Assembly (NCBI GenBank): GCA_051294375.1
Contig: CM119264.1
Span: forward strand, 14,043,323 to 14,107,322
DNA: 64,000 nt
Reading direction: 5' to 3'
Origin: Paraspadella gotoi
Lineage: Eukaryota > Chaetognatha
The position numbers and the translations under genes were made by a program. Positions 43,827-57,184 of the stretch are shown piece after piece; within the stretch, counting starts at the first letter, position 1; each line of letters opens with the position of its first letter. Below the pieces are notes generated by a model that saw only the letters and a program-made list of their open reading frames with translations, ran no database searches and was not told the origin of the DNA.

Positions 43827-46209
43827 ATAGCTTCAAGAAAGAGGAAAGATACGCATGAAATATCGGGGATGAAAAAGAATTGCGTTTAAAGATGTTGAAA
43901 AACATTTTACTGTCATACCTCAATTTGCTGTATAAAAACATACCCAGTCGAATATAGGCAGTATCGATGCGAGGAAGGGTATATCAATTATTAAAAATGT
44001 TTTACCCATATTTTGTATATTTTTTATTGAATGAAATGAATTATGTTATACTACTTTTTTCCTAGAATATAGGAAGCCGCTATAGAAAAAGAAGCCAGTG
44101 ACTTTTTTCTTATATTTTATATCGATAGATGTGGATGACGGGAATATTGTAAAACTCAAGTTTTGCTTTAATCGGACCTCACATTGTGGAAGAAATCTTA
44201 GGAAACACATCAAAATTCCACCTTTTTTTCAACATTCTCGCCTTTTAAGATTTTCGCCGATTCTGACTTCCTCTTACAAACTTATAATTCCGCTAGTTAA
44301 TTTTTTTTTCTTAAACGAGCGAAGGGAATCCACAACTTTCTGTTATTTTATGATTTCTGGGTAAAAAATATAATAAATTACATTAACATTGGGATATTTG
44401 AAAGTGTAATATCTATGAAAGCCTGTGAGAGTTAAATAATTAAAAAATTCGCTTATTTTATTATTGAAAAATAACATCAAAGTGAAGAAGTTTGAATGGC
44501 TTCCGCTCCTTTCAGTAAACATCCCTGTTCTCTTCAATAAGATAATGTTTACTTTTTTGCTGGTGGAAAAGAAGGATAAATACTTAGGCTGTGATGGGGT
44601 AAATAAATATTTTTTGTAGAATTTTGTAAGCATGCTTGTAAAATCAAGACAAGCAAATATTTAAGTGACAAAAAATTCAATTTTTTTTATCTAAAAAACT
44701 TTAAAAGTTTTACTAGAGTACAATTTAGCCTTTTTTCTTTCAGAATCATTAAAAAAGAATTAAATTTTCATTTATTCTTATGGGGTGTCATTAGTTTTAA
44801 AATTCATTATAATTTTGACTTAGTTTGACACTACCCTGTAAAGGAGGTTTCAGCATAAGTAATTCTAAAATTTTATCTTGTATGTGCTCCTTATGATTAT
44901 GGCTTCATTTTGGTACTATTGCATCCCTTTATCTTTATTCCTTCAAAAGATATTAGGAAAAATCAGTTTTTTTCTCAACCTTGACCTTTTAATTTCTTTT
45001 TAAATAAAAATTTCGCGATTCAAACCGGACTAATTTTCATTTAAACCTGATCAATTTTATGTCAAAAATCATTATAAAATGAAAAAAGAAAAATAAGGAA
45101 CAAGCTCTTCAGACACAAAGCTATCAGAATCGCAAAATTCGAAGTTGCTCATGTAACAGGAACTATAGCAATCCCGTTTCCAATTTTAAGTTTGTAAACT
45201 TTCCCTTTCATTTCTATAGTAAAAATGAGGTTTGATAATGCTCCGGAGATGAGTAGTGCATTTCCCTGGCTTTGTTTGATATTAAATCCTTATCAAAATG
45301 CCATAAAACGAAATAGGACAAGCTCTTCAGATGTAAACGCTCTCGGAATCGTGCGTTTTTAACGTGTTTTTTAACCGAATTTCTGGCAAACGCGTTTGCA
45401 ATTTGGGTAGTCAGATTTGAACGGAATTCTCTATTAGAAAAATGTTGAATTTTTTTTTAAGCGAGATTCTCGTCTACTAGATAGTACTTTCTTTTTCGTT
45501 GCGTTTTGAATTTAATTAAAAAATCGTTGTTAAAAATTCAAAATTCTTTGCTTTCTCTAGAATTTTAGAGAAAAATAGTTTTGAATTGTTTTATCAACGA
45601 ATTATATTTAGACAATTTGTTAGTCGGACAATGTTTTGACCTCTGCAGTTAGAAGTTGAAGAGTCGAAACAGAGTCGAAACATCCTAACCCTAAACAACC
45701 CCTAAAATCACCTTACTTAAAAGTAAGTTAAGTAAAGTAAAAGAAAAAAAGGATTAGTACAGTCCTGTGCAAAATAACACGCCACTTTATAACTTTAAAT
45801 TCCAGACGCTCTATAAAGACATTTATAAAATTGATTAAAAAATTGTTTTTTTAAAAAAAAGAATCGATAAGTTTAAATTTTATTATAATCGGTCAAGTGG
45901 TTTTATGGGGGTTTGCCTGTGATAAGATAGGCATATAAACTAGGTACTAAAGGTTCAGTTGTTAATTAATATCTTACTTGATGGTATGTTGACTTGACTT
46001 GGCATCGGTGAAGAATGCTCGCTTACTATATAAACTGTCTTTAATGTGTATAGCTAGTTAGCTTTGCCTGAAGTAGAGAAATGGGAACACAATTAACAAC
46101 TATTTATTTATCTTTTATTAATATTGTGCTTAGACCTTTATTGAACACAATTTTAGCACTATTAGTGATTAACTGTTAAGATGTTAATCTTATGCTGATT
46201 GGCTCTGAT

Positions 46210-48494
46210 TAGCGAAAAGTGGATACCTAAACATAGAGAGTTCCAATCCAAAAACAGTCTGCAACATGTTTAAATCGACGACAAATAAAAATTCGAAAAG
46301 TTAAAGTATTTATTGTTAATTGCATCGAACATGAGAGATCCCGAAGATCGAATACGTCATTTCGTATCTTTTTAATGTTAAAGACCGGTCAAGCGGTCAA
46401 AAAGAACAAAAGATACTAGCGAACTGGCGGGATATTTGCGAATTTTCATAAAAGAGCATCTTTTGCCTGTGAAAATCTGACGAATAGTTTAGTTTTTTTA
46501 ATAACATAGGTCTTATTAATGATATTTTCTATGTTTTATTAATAATTCATAATTCTTAATAATTTTATTAGTTTTTAGTAGCTGCAGGTTGTAATTTTTA
46601 ATAGTTTTTTTCTGTTTTTTTATAGGAAAAACAGTTAGAAATTAATCGCTATTTTTTGTTTTTGTTTACTGAAATTCAGTCTGAACTTATTTTTGAAGAA
46701 AAATTAATATAAAATCCAATCTTATATGGTCAAATGATAAATAATAATAAATATAATATTAATATTTATGAAAGATAAATTTATATTTTTTTTAACAATG
46801 ACAAAGTTTATACATAAACATAAATGCTTTAAACGGATATGATTTGATTACATTTTATCCCTTCTTCTTAAACTAATTATTATATTACAATTTTAAAAAG
46901 CCTTTTTCCTATGTACTATAGTTTCATTTTAATAATTCAGGGATGTATGAGGTTTGAGCATCCATAGGCAACCTTTTTTTTCAATTATCAAAAATTATCT
47001 CCGGATGTTTTTTTTGAGTTTTTAGTAATTGTATATTTCGTCTATTTTTGTTGTCTGATTTACAGACGAAATAATAACTTTTTTAATGGTTAACAATAAG
47101 GACATAATTTTTTTACATAAAAATGAGCATATTTTCGGGACTAATTTATAGCTTTCATTGTTGTTGTTAACAATTAAAATATTATCATATTGTTTTTGAG
47201 TTTTTAATCAAAATTTATTAATTGCACTTTTTCAAATATTGTTGATTGAAGATTATAAAGCCATCTATCAATGTTTACAGACCAAGCTTTGATTAATTTT
47301 ATAATTAATTGACACGTTTCGGACTATCTAATAATCGATCGAGTTTTGATTTAAAAAAACTTATAAAACAAAAGTCAGTTCTTTAAAATCTTGGAAGTTA
47401 AGTTTCCTTCTCAAGTGTTCTCTGTTACTTGAATGGGAAACTACTTTTATTTATATATAGTTACAAAATATTTACTATTCAAATTAGTAACGTTTATTAG
47501 ACAGTATTTAAATTTTCTACGATCTTTTGAAAACATAATAAACTTAAATCATTGATTCTGATACTGAATGGATCCTTTTCACTTATCTATATGTATATAC
47601 TGAGAATTTATCGAATGATTGGACTTTTAACTTTTAGTTTTACTTTTTAATTTTTAGACTTTTTTTTAAATTTTTGTTTATTTAGAGAAAAATATTTTTC
47701 AATTATTATGATTATCAGTTTAATGTAAAAGTCTGTTATTTATAGTACATGGAGTAAGATTAGAACTAATCACTAAAATTGCCCTGCTTTCCAAGCTTGT
47801 GCTCTAAAAATGTAAAATTTCCTGTTTTAAAAGAAAAAAAAATTTATTATAATTATATATACTATTTTTATATTATTAATATTGTTTAATTAATATTTTG
47901 ATTAATATTAATATTATTATTTTTTATTTAATATTTACTTATTGGTTATTTTTATCTGAGTTATCATGTTTTCTCGGATTACCTATTTTATTAAAACACA
48001 TAAACGTAAATTAAACGATCAAATTATACAATTAATAAAAGTTCTATTTTATGTAATAAGGATTTAAGCAAGCAAAATAGTTAATTTTATATTTTATGCA
48101 AAAATCTGTTCGAATTCCTCATTTTGATGTAGGAAAAAGATTCGAGCTCTCGTTTAAATGCTATTTTTATCTTATTTATATTAGTATAAATACTATAAAC
48201 TATTTTATATTTATAAAACATATATTCTAAAAACATTAATATTTAATTATTTAATAAAATTACAATAATAAAACGTTAAAATTACGCGAATAAAGAGCGT
48301 CATCGTTATCTGACAACTTCGATCTTAAGCTAATTTGCATATTTAGGAGCCAGATAGAAATCGACCGGGATCTCTCATGTTGAGGAATTTCAAATCGAAT
48401 AAAAGGTGTTTTAAATTAAAGTATATTATGTGTGTGATCACTTGTGTAAACGTTTTTAAAATCCCCGAAATCCATCTTGATACACTACTCTGAT
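46210..48494. mobile_element. 2.3-kb insertion present in one block copy
   Basis: Absent from the second block copy at about 52,812. CTCTGAT lies at both edges (46,203-46,209 and 48,488-48,494), consistent with a 7-base target duplication. The complementary pair CATGAGAGATCCCG (46,328) and CGGGATCTCTCATG (48,366) lies inside, near the two ends. It is AT-rich with no long open frame. Loss from the other copy by recombination between the CTCTGAT repeats is an alternative. Confidence 0.6.
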
Positions 48495-49189
48495 AAGGAG
48501 AAATGGACTCTAACAAGAGAGTGCATCCCCAAAACCAAAGCTGAAATAATGGTTTAACTTCTGAACAAATAAAGGAATCACAAATGTTAAAGTATTATTG
48601 TTAATTAATTAGTTAACAATACTACTATGACTCATGTAATCATAACATTGCTAAAACTATTTAGCCTACTAGAAAACTATAAAACATGAACTAATACAAA
48701 ATCCAAAATGAAATTAGACACATTTAGATTCAATACTGCAATCATGTAAATGAGATTGAGAGATTCAATCTCATTAAGATCATATTAAATAAATCATTTC
48801 TTACAGTTATAGGAGATATAATTCTTTAACACTGAAAACTTAAAAGTTAAGTATTCCAAAACCAAACTGGAAAATCGACTTGATCTACACAGATTTTTAA
48901 AACTTTTTCGTTATGTTTATGATTTAGAGAAAAAGGTTTAGAATTATTTGCAACAACGAAATTTGTTTATTTGATGAAACTGACATGTTTCGGTTCACAA
49001 TTTTGAACTTGATGAAGGTCGAATGTCCCTTTCATCAAAAAATAAAATTCGTTGTTGCAAATAATACAAACTTTTCTCTCTAAACTAAAAAAATTAAAAT
49101 GAAAAAGGTGGTCATTGTGGTTGTGAAAAAGCTTTTGACATTCAGATTGCTTGAGACACAAACTCCAATGTCCGAAATTTAAAATACAT

Positions 49190-50130
49190 GTGACAATTTT
49201 ACAAGTCGCCGGTTACGAAATATGCTTTCCATTTGCAAACCAGTGGTTATTTCATTGATTGTTATAAATAGTTGAGTAAAAAATACTAAAACTATTTGTG
49301 TTAAATTTTTTATGATCAGTTAAGATATGCCTTGACAATGAGTGGAGAAAGTTGGCTTTTCAAATCGGGTTTTATTTTTCCAACTCACTGTTTTTAAATT
49401 TTTTTTTCTTTTTAACTTTAACACTTTTTTAACAAAGTATTTATTAAAATATTAACAATATTTAATATCCTTAGAAACCCTTAAAATATGAAGAGGTATT
49501 GATATACTTACGAAAGCTTTAATATGTAAAGTAAGCTGACCAGCTTGTTCAATTAAGATGTTAAAAGTGAATTATTTAAAATTTTAAATCTTTTTTCAAA
49601 ATAATATTTGTTTAAATTATTAATAACAAAAAATATTATTATTTATATAAAGTATCTATAAAGAGCCTGAAGAAAAAAAGATTAAATAGCCAATCACAAT
49701 TTAATAAAAATCATAATTTACTCTCCAGCCTATTGATTTTTAAAAAGATGTTTCGTTTTGAATATCTTATATTAAATTAAAGTGGGCAGTTAATTTTTAT
49801 ACTACAGTATTCGTAAGTATATAATTCTCTTATATTTTTAAGGGCTTCTGAGACATATTAATCATTGTTAATATTTTTATAAATACTTTGCTTTAAAAAA
49901 AGTTCTAAAAGTTTTTAAAAAAAAAAATTGCATAAAAACAGCAAGTTAAAAATGAAACCCGATTTTAAAAAGCCAACTTTCTCCACTCATTGTCAAGGCA
50001 TATCTTAACTGATCAATATAAAATTTTAATACATAAATAGTTTTAGTATTTCTCGTCAACTAAATTTTAAATCAATGAAATAACCACTGGTTTCCAGCGT
50101 ATTTCTACCGCGCTTGTAAAATTGTCACCA
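49190..50130. mobile_element. ~0.9-kb foldback element
   Basis: Inverted arms at about 49,190-49,560 and 49,780-50,130. Paired blocks are ACAATTTTACAAG, CAAACCAGTGGTTATTTCATTG, AGATATGCCTTGACAATGAG and CGAAAGCTTTAATATG-like. A second copy is in the duplicated block at 53,515-54,455. A shortened relative is at 5,320-5,520. Confidence 0.85.
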
Positions 50131-50404
50131 TGTATTTCATTTTTTTTAAAGAAAAATATACTTATAATAGGAAGGTCCTTTCAATTGCAAAAAAATTGCT
50201 TTTTAAAAATTCGATCATACCATTGATGAGCACATAACTAAGCATGTAAGTAAGCCGGATTACTGGGACTCCAGTGGGAGTTAGTAAAAAAATTACTGCC
50301 ATATTTTTTTAAGGTACTAAATCCAAAGTCACTATATAAAATAATTAGCTACAGGAGTTAATAATTTAATTTCACTCCCATTTGAAATCCGTGTAACTGT
50401 CTTA

Positions 50405-50429
50405 NNNNNNNNNNNNNNNNNNNNNNNNN
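50405..50429. other. Assembly gap (25 N)
   Basis: A run of exactly 25 N marks a scaffold join of unknown true size. It lies at the end of block copy 1 and just before copy 2, and is followed by a MITE end at 50,444. Confidence 1.
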
Positions 50430-50442
50430 CAAGGAGCTGAAT

Positions 50443-50467
50443 TTTATGAAATTGGTACAACCATATA
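50443..50467 (+). mobile_element. MITE left-end fragment beside the gap
   Basis: TA followed by TGAAATTGGTACAACCA, the left end of the TA-inserting MITE, which stops after about 20 bases. Its break lies where block copy 2 begins, so it may be a joining artefact. Confidence 0.6.
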
Positions 50468-53400
50468 TATATTATAGCTCTCAGAAAAGAGGGAAAGATA
50501 CGCATCAATATCGGGGATGAAAAGAATTGCGTTAAAGATGTTGAAAAACATTTTACTGTCATACCTCAATTTGCTGTATAAAAACATACCCAGTCGAATA
50601 TAGGCAGTATCGATGCCGAGGAAGGGTATATCAATTATTAAAAATGTTTTACCCATATTTTGTATATTTTTTATTGAATAAATGAATTATGTTATATACT
50701 TTTTTCCTAGATATAGGAAGCCGCTATAGAAAAAGAAGCCAGTGACTTTTTTCTTATATTTTTATATCGATAGATGTGGAATGACGGGAATATTGTAAAA
50801 CTCAAGTTTTGCTTTAATTGGACCTCACATTGTGGAGAAATCTTAGGAAACACATCAAAATTCCACCTTTTTTTCAACATTCTCGCCTTTTAAGATTTTC
50901 GCCGATCTGATTTGCCTTCTTTACAAACTTATAATTCCGCTAGTTAATTTTTTTTTCTTAAACGAGCGAAGGGAATCCACAACTTTCTGTTTATTTTATG
51001 ATTTCTGGGTAAAAATATTAATAAATACTACTTAACATATTGGATATTATGAAAGTGTAATATCTTATGAAGCCTGTGAGAGTTAAATAATTAAAAAATT
51101 CGCTTTATTTTATTATTGAAAATATAACATCAAGTGAGAAGTTGAATGGCTTCCGCTCCTTTCAGTAAACATCCTGTCTCTTCAATAAGATAATGTTTAC
51201 TTTTTGCTGTGTGGAAAAGAAGGACTAAATACTTAGGCTGTGATGGGGTAAATAATATTTCTGTAGAATTTGTAAGGCATGCTTGTAAAATCAGACAGCA
51301 AATATTTAAGTGACAAAAAATTCAAATTTTTTTTACTTAAAAGTTTTACTAGAGTACAATTTAGCCTTTTTTCTCTTCAGAATCATTAAAAAGAATTAAA
51401 TTTTCATTTTATCTCTGATGGGGTGTCATTAGTTTTAAAATTCATTATAATTTTGACTTAGTTTGACACTCACCCTGTAAGGAGGTTTCAGCATAAGTAA
51501 TTCTTAAATTGTTTCTTGTACTCGTACTCCCTATAGATTATGGCTCATTTTGGTACTATTGCCATCCCTTTATCTTTATTCCTTCAAAAGATATTAGGAA
51601 AAATCAGTTTTTTCTCAACCTTCCTTTAATTTCTTTTAAAAAAATTTCGCGATTCAAACCGCGAACTATTTCATTTAAACCTGATCATTTATGTCAAAAT
51701 CATTATAAAATGAAAAAAAGAAAAATAGGACAAGCTATTCAGACACAAAGCTATCAGAATCGCGAAATTCGAATTGCTCATGTAACAGGAACAATATAGC
51801 AATCCCGTTTGCCAATTTTAAGTTTGTTAAACTTTCCCTTTCATTTCTTAGTAAAAATGAGGTTGATAATGCTCCCGAGATGAGTAGTGCATTTCCCCTG
51901 GCTTGTTTTGATATTAAATCCTTTATCAAATGCCATAAAACGAATAGGATCAAGCTCTGTCAGATCGTAACGCTTCTGGAATCGTGGTTTTTTACAAGTG
52001 TTTTTTAACCGAATTTCTGGCAAACGCGTTTCAATTTGGTAGTCAGATTTGAACGGAATTCTCTATTAGAAAATGTTGATATTTTTTTAAGCGAGATCTC
52101 GTCTCTACTTTAATTAGTACTTTCTTTTTCGTTGCGTTTTGAATTTAATTAAAATCGTTGTTAAAAATTCAAAATTCTTTGCTTTCTCTAGAATTTAGAA
52201 GAAAATAGTTTTGAATTGTTTTATCAACGAATTATGATTTGTTAGTCGACATGTTTTGACTCTGCAGTTAGAAGTTGAAGAGTCGAAACAGAGTCGAAAC
52301 ATCCTAACCCTAAACAACCTAAATCACCTTACTAAAAAGTAAGAATAAAGGTAAGAAAAAAAGGATTAGTACAGTCCTGTGCAAAATAAACACGCCACTT
52401 TATAACTTTAAATTCCAGACGCTCTATAAAGACATTTATAAAATTGAGTAAAAAAATTGTTTTCTTAAAAAAAAGAATCGATAAGTTTAAAGTTTATTAT
52501 AATCGGTCAAGTGGTTTTATAAGGGGGTTTGCCTGTGATAAGATAGGCATATAACTAGGTACTAAAGGTTCAGTGTTAATTAATATCTTACTTGATGGTA
52601 TGTTGACTTGACTTGGCATCGGTGAAGAATGCTCGCTTACTATATAAACTGTCTTTAATGTGTATAGCAAGTTAGCTTTGCCTGAAGTAGAGAAATGGGA
52701 ACACAATTAAACACTATTTATTTATCTCTATTATATTGTGCTTAGACCTTATTGAACACAATTTAGCACTATTAGTGATTAACTGTTAAGATGTTAATCT
52801 TATGCTGATTGAGCTCTGATAAGGAGAAATGGACTCTAACAAGAGAGTGCATCCCCAAAACCAAAGCTGAATAATGGTTTAACTTCTGAACAAATAAAGG
52901 AATCACAAATGTTAAAGTATTATTGTTAATTAATTAGTTAAAATACTACTATGACTCATGTTAATCATTAACATTGCTAAAGACTATATTTAGCTACTAG
53001 AAAACTATAAAACAGAACTAATATCAAAATCCAAAATGAAATTAGACACATTTAGATTCAATACTGCAATATGTAAATGAGATTGAGAGATTCAATCTCA
53101 TTTAAGATCATATTAAATAATCATTTCTTACAGTTTAGGAGATATAATTCTTTAAACTTGAAACTTAAAGTTAAGTATTCCAAAACCAAACTGGAAAATC
53201 GACTTTGATCTACACAGATTTTTAAAACTTTTTCGTTATGTTTATGATTTAGAGAAAAAGGTTTGAATTATTTTGCAACAACGAAATTTGTTTATTTGAT
53301 GAAACTGACATGTTTCGGTTCACAATTTGAACTTGATGAAGGTTCGAATGTCCCTTTCATCAAAAAATAAAATTCGTTGTTGCAAATAATACAAACTTTT

Positions 53401-54733
53401 CTCTCTAAACTAAAAAATTAAAATGAAAAAGGTGGTCATTGTGGTTGTGAAAAAGCTTTTGACATTCAGATTGCTCAGACACAAACTCCAATGTCCGAAA
53501 TTTTAAAATACATGGTGACAATTTTACAAGCGCCGGTAGAAATATGCTTTCATTTGCAAACCAGTGGTTATTTCATTGATTTTATAAATTAGTTGAGTAA
53601 AAAATACTAAAATTATTTGTGTTAAAATTTTTTATTGATCAGTTAAGATATGCCTTGACAATGAGTGGAGAAAGTTGGCTTTTCAAATCGGGTTTTATTT
53701 TCCAACTCACTGTTTTTAAATTTTTTTTTTTTTTAACTTTAACACTTTTTTAAACAAAGTATTTATTAAAATATTAACAATATTAATATCCTTAGAAAGC
53801 CCTTAAAAATATGAAGAGATTGATATACTTACGAAAGCTTTAATATGTAAAGTAAGCTGACCAGCTTTGGTTCAATTAAGAGTGTTAAAAGTGAATTATT
53901 TAAAATTTTAAATCTTTTTTCAAAATATATTTGTTTAAATTATTATAACAAAAAATATTATTATTTATATAAGTATTATAAAAGAGCCTGAGAAAAAAAG
54001 ATTTAAGATAGCCAATCACAATTTAATAAAAATCATAAATTTACTCTCCAGCTATTGATTTTTAAAAAGATGTCTCGTTTTTGAATATCTTAATTAAATT
54101 AAAGCTGGGCCAGTTAAATTTTATACTACAGTATTCGTAAGTATATAATTCTCTTCATATTTTTAAGGGCTTTCTGAGAATATTAATATTGTTAATATTT
54201 TTATAAATACTTTGTTTAAAAAAGTTCTAAAAGTTTTTAAAAAAAAATTGTATTTAAAAACAGCAAGTTAAAAAATGAAACCCGATTTTAAAAGCCAACT
54301 TTCTCCACTCATTGTCAAGGCATATCTTAACTGATCAATATAAAATTTTAATACATAAATAGTTTTAGTATTTTCTCATCAACTAAATTTTAAAATCAAT
54401 GAAATAACCACTGGTTTCCAGCGTATTTCTACCGGCGCTTGTAAAATTGTCACCATGTATTTCATTTTTTTTAAAGAAAAATATATCTTATAATAGGAAG
54501 GTCCTTTTCAATTGCAAAAAAATTGCTTTTTAAAATTCGATCATACCATTGATGAGCACATAACTAAGCATGTAAGTAAGCCGGATTACTGGGACTCCCA
54601 GTGGGAGTTAGTAAAAAAATTACTGCCATATTTTTTTTAAGGTACTAAATCCAAAGTCACTATATAAAATAATTTAGCTACAGGAGTTAATAATTTAATT
54701 TCACTCCCATTTGAAATCCGTGTAACTGTCTTA
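50468..54733. repeat. Large duplicated block, copy 2
   Basis: Follows copy 1 (43,822-50,404) block by block. It lacks the 46,210-48,494 segment and shows many single-base gains and losses, often in homopolymers, for example AAAAGAAT here where copy 1 has AAAAAGAAT. That pattern is typical of uncorrected long reads. It contains the second copies of the foldback and hammerhead-like remnants (52.2 and 53.3 kb). No genes. Confidence 0.9.
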
Positions 54734-54760
54734 CATCATATGTTTTAATATTATAGGGTA

Positions 54761-54968
54761 TATGGTGGATTAAAATCCACCAACCGTTCATCAGCGGCCA
54801 TTGGTGCAGGAGGCAAGTCATTCGCCTCCCAACCCAAAGGTCCGGGGTTCTCGACCGGTGGTCGCTTAACAGTTAGGAGGGATTGGGCGCTTAACCCGCC
54901 TGTAACTTGGTGTTACAGCCTCATCCGAAGCTCAGGGACTGCTTATTAGGCCGGAACAGGTTCTCTCA
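54761..54968 (+). mobile_element. SINE-like repeat, family 2, plus copy
   Basis: Begins TATGGTGGATTAAAATCCACC and contains the B-box-like GGTCCGGGGTTCTCGACC and the GTGTTACAGCC block shared with the minus-strand copies at 28.9 and 62.1 kb. It begins about 30 bases beyond the end of block copy 2. Confidence 0.8.
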
Positions 54969-55384
54969 AATAATGGTAAAGTGACTGTTAGAGAATATGA
55001 AAATAATTTTTATTGATAAGCGCACGGAAGCATTTAAAAATTATTTTATAGTATATAAAGTATAAAATTTTAATTTTTAAATTTTTTTTAATCGAATAAG
55101 CTTTAAAAGTTAAATAAATGTTAAATTTAAATTTAAATTTTTTTTTGTTTTATTGATACAAATTTTAAAAAAACATAAGATTCAGCCAATGATGATGATG
55201 ATTTTTTAAAGTTTTTTCTATTTTCAACCAATTTATTGTACAAATTTTTAAAAATTATACTACTAACTTTGTGATATAAATCCTTTCTTTTTCGTTTTTT
55301 GAAGTAAAGAAAGTTGCCCTCTCTGTCTCAGTTTATCTCTCTCTCTCTTTTCCTTTGCACAAAAAATATTTTTCAAAAATCACA

Positions 55385-55490
55385 ATGTTAACGCTGATGG
55401 AAGGCTTGAAAGTAAAGCCGAAACATGTCTCTTTTATATTATTAAAACCAATCGTTGTCAGTTGTTCACATTCCAAATCAAAATTTTCTC
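55385..55490 (+). repeat. Hammerhead-like repeat
   Basis: CTGATGG, hairpin (GGCTT...AAGCC), GAAACATGTC at 55,393-55,430, followed by a TTATATTATTAAAACCAATCG tail. The TC-rich block upstream (55,310-55,360) matches the family interior. One core base differs (CTGATGG). Confidence 0.65.
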
Positions 55491-57184
55491 TAAGTACCAA
55501 CTTTTAAGCTTTATAAGAATCCGTTCTTAAAAAAAAAATTTTTTTTAAATTTTTATCATTATATATATTAATAAATGTTTAAAAGCTTCAGTGCAACAAC
55601 CCAATGAACTAATTCAAAAAGTTGCATTGAAAATCGATTTAGTAGTAAAGGACAACAGAATTTTTTTTGATAGTTATTAAAAAGTGTTCCATTTTGGCCC
55701 GCCTTACTGCCTATATTGAATGGTTCTGTAACTAACACAACAACAATCATTATTGTCTCTTCAGGTGATTTTGAAGTCTGAAATTTTTTTTGGCACAGGT
55801 CTGTACTAATTATTTACATGCAATAAACCTGTGTTAGAGGCAAACAACGACTTTGATATTATGCAGAAATATACGGAAATGTTTTACGTAACCTATTTTA
55901 GATTCACCAAGAATTTTCTCTTTTAAAATATTTAGAATTAAAGGTTAAGTCTCTCGTACATTTTTATTTCTATTTTATTGAGTAGGGTAGCCGCACTCAA
56001 TGGGGTAGTCAAAATTTAGAGTGAGTACATGCTACAAACGAATATTTAGACATTTTTAAGAATACTTTCAATGTACAAAATATTCAAATATGGCTCTAAT
56101 AATTGCATTTCTAGTAATTATTTTTAGAATTTTTAAATTTTAAGACCAGATTCAGATAGCTCATAAAAAGTTGTCTATACAAAGTATAATTCTTTTTTAA
56201 ATATTTTTTACAATAAGTGTGTCAAAAAATAAGAAAACCATAAAAATCATCATCATCTTCGATGATTTTATAAGTTTTTTTATATTTTCACTTAGAAAAT
56301 GTAAGAATTTTTAAAAGCTGTAATTATATTTCTTGTTTAACTTTTTATGCTTTATCAGAATCCATCAATACTAATATTTAAAAAAAAAATTTTTGCTTTA
56401 TATAGTAATATAATATTTTTAATAAGGAAAGTACCCTAAGAAGAAAGCATTTTTGACAAAAAATGTTTTATATACATAATCTATGGTCATGATAGATTAT
56501 TTTAACGCTGTATAGCATTAGCATTTAAATTTCATCGGCTATGGCTACCTAAAGAGTTGAGAGTAGGCTCATAATAAAGGTCACATCCGATAGTTTTCAG
56601 TCCATATATAAAAACTAAAATAATATCAAATTATTATGATAAATTACTTTAAAATTTAAATAATGTTTTTTTTAAATTTTATTTGCTTAATATTCCTATA
56701 ATGGAGCTTGAAGAAAAATTTTATTTATGATTTAATTGAAAGAAGACTGTCTATAGAACTCGTTTGTATCTTCATTTTTTTAGATTAAAGCCTGACTATA
56801 TTCTCAATACTACTCACCATTTTATTACTTTTTTTAAAAGAAAAAATGTATTTTGGTCAATAACTTTTTAACAAAAAGTCGGAGAAAGTTGGGAGTGGTC
56901 TTAAATTAAAGCTCTCGGTTTACTGATATCGTTAGACATATAGAAGTTTGGATTTAGCCTATATTTTGCAAAATTAGTACGAAAACTATAAAATTTTCTC
57001 AAAAATTAACTTACCAACTTCAAATTCGATTTAAAAAAAAAAAGAGTTTGGAAAGATTTTCCCACTTAGCCTAAGCTGTGGTCCAGACAACAATCTTTCA
57101 GGTTTTCATTATTCCAGAAATGGTATATTTCGATTTTATTTTTCCTCCTATCAAAAGAACCGTGGAAAACGTTTGATTTATTTG

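Larger units (their letters stand above)
43822..50404. repeat. Large duplicated block, copy 1
   Basis: Shares almost its whole length with 50,468-54,733 in the same order and orientation. It differs by one 2.3-kb segment present only here (46,210-48,494) and by scattered small indels. It ends exactly at the N run. It contains diverged foldback pieces, hammerhead-like remnants (45.6, 48.95 kb) and a 0.9-kb foldback (49,190-50,130). Confidence 0.9.
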
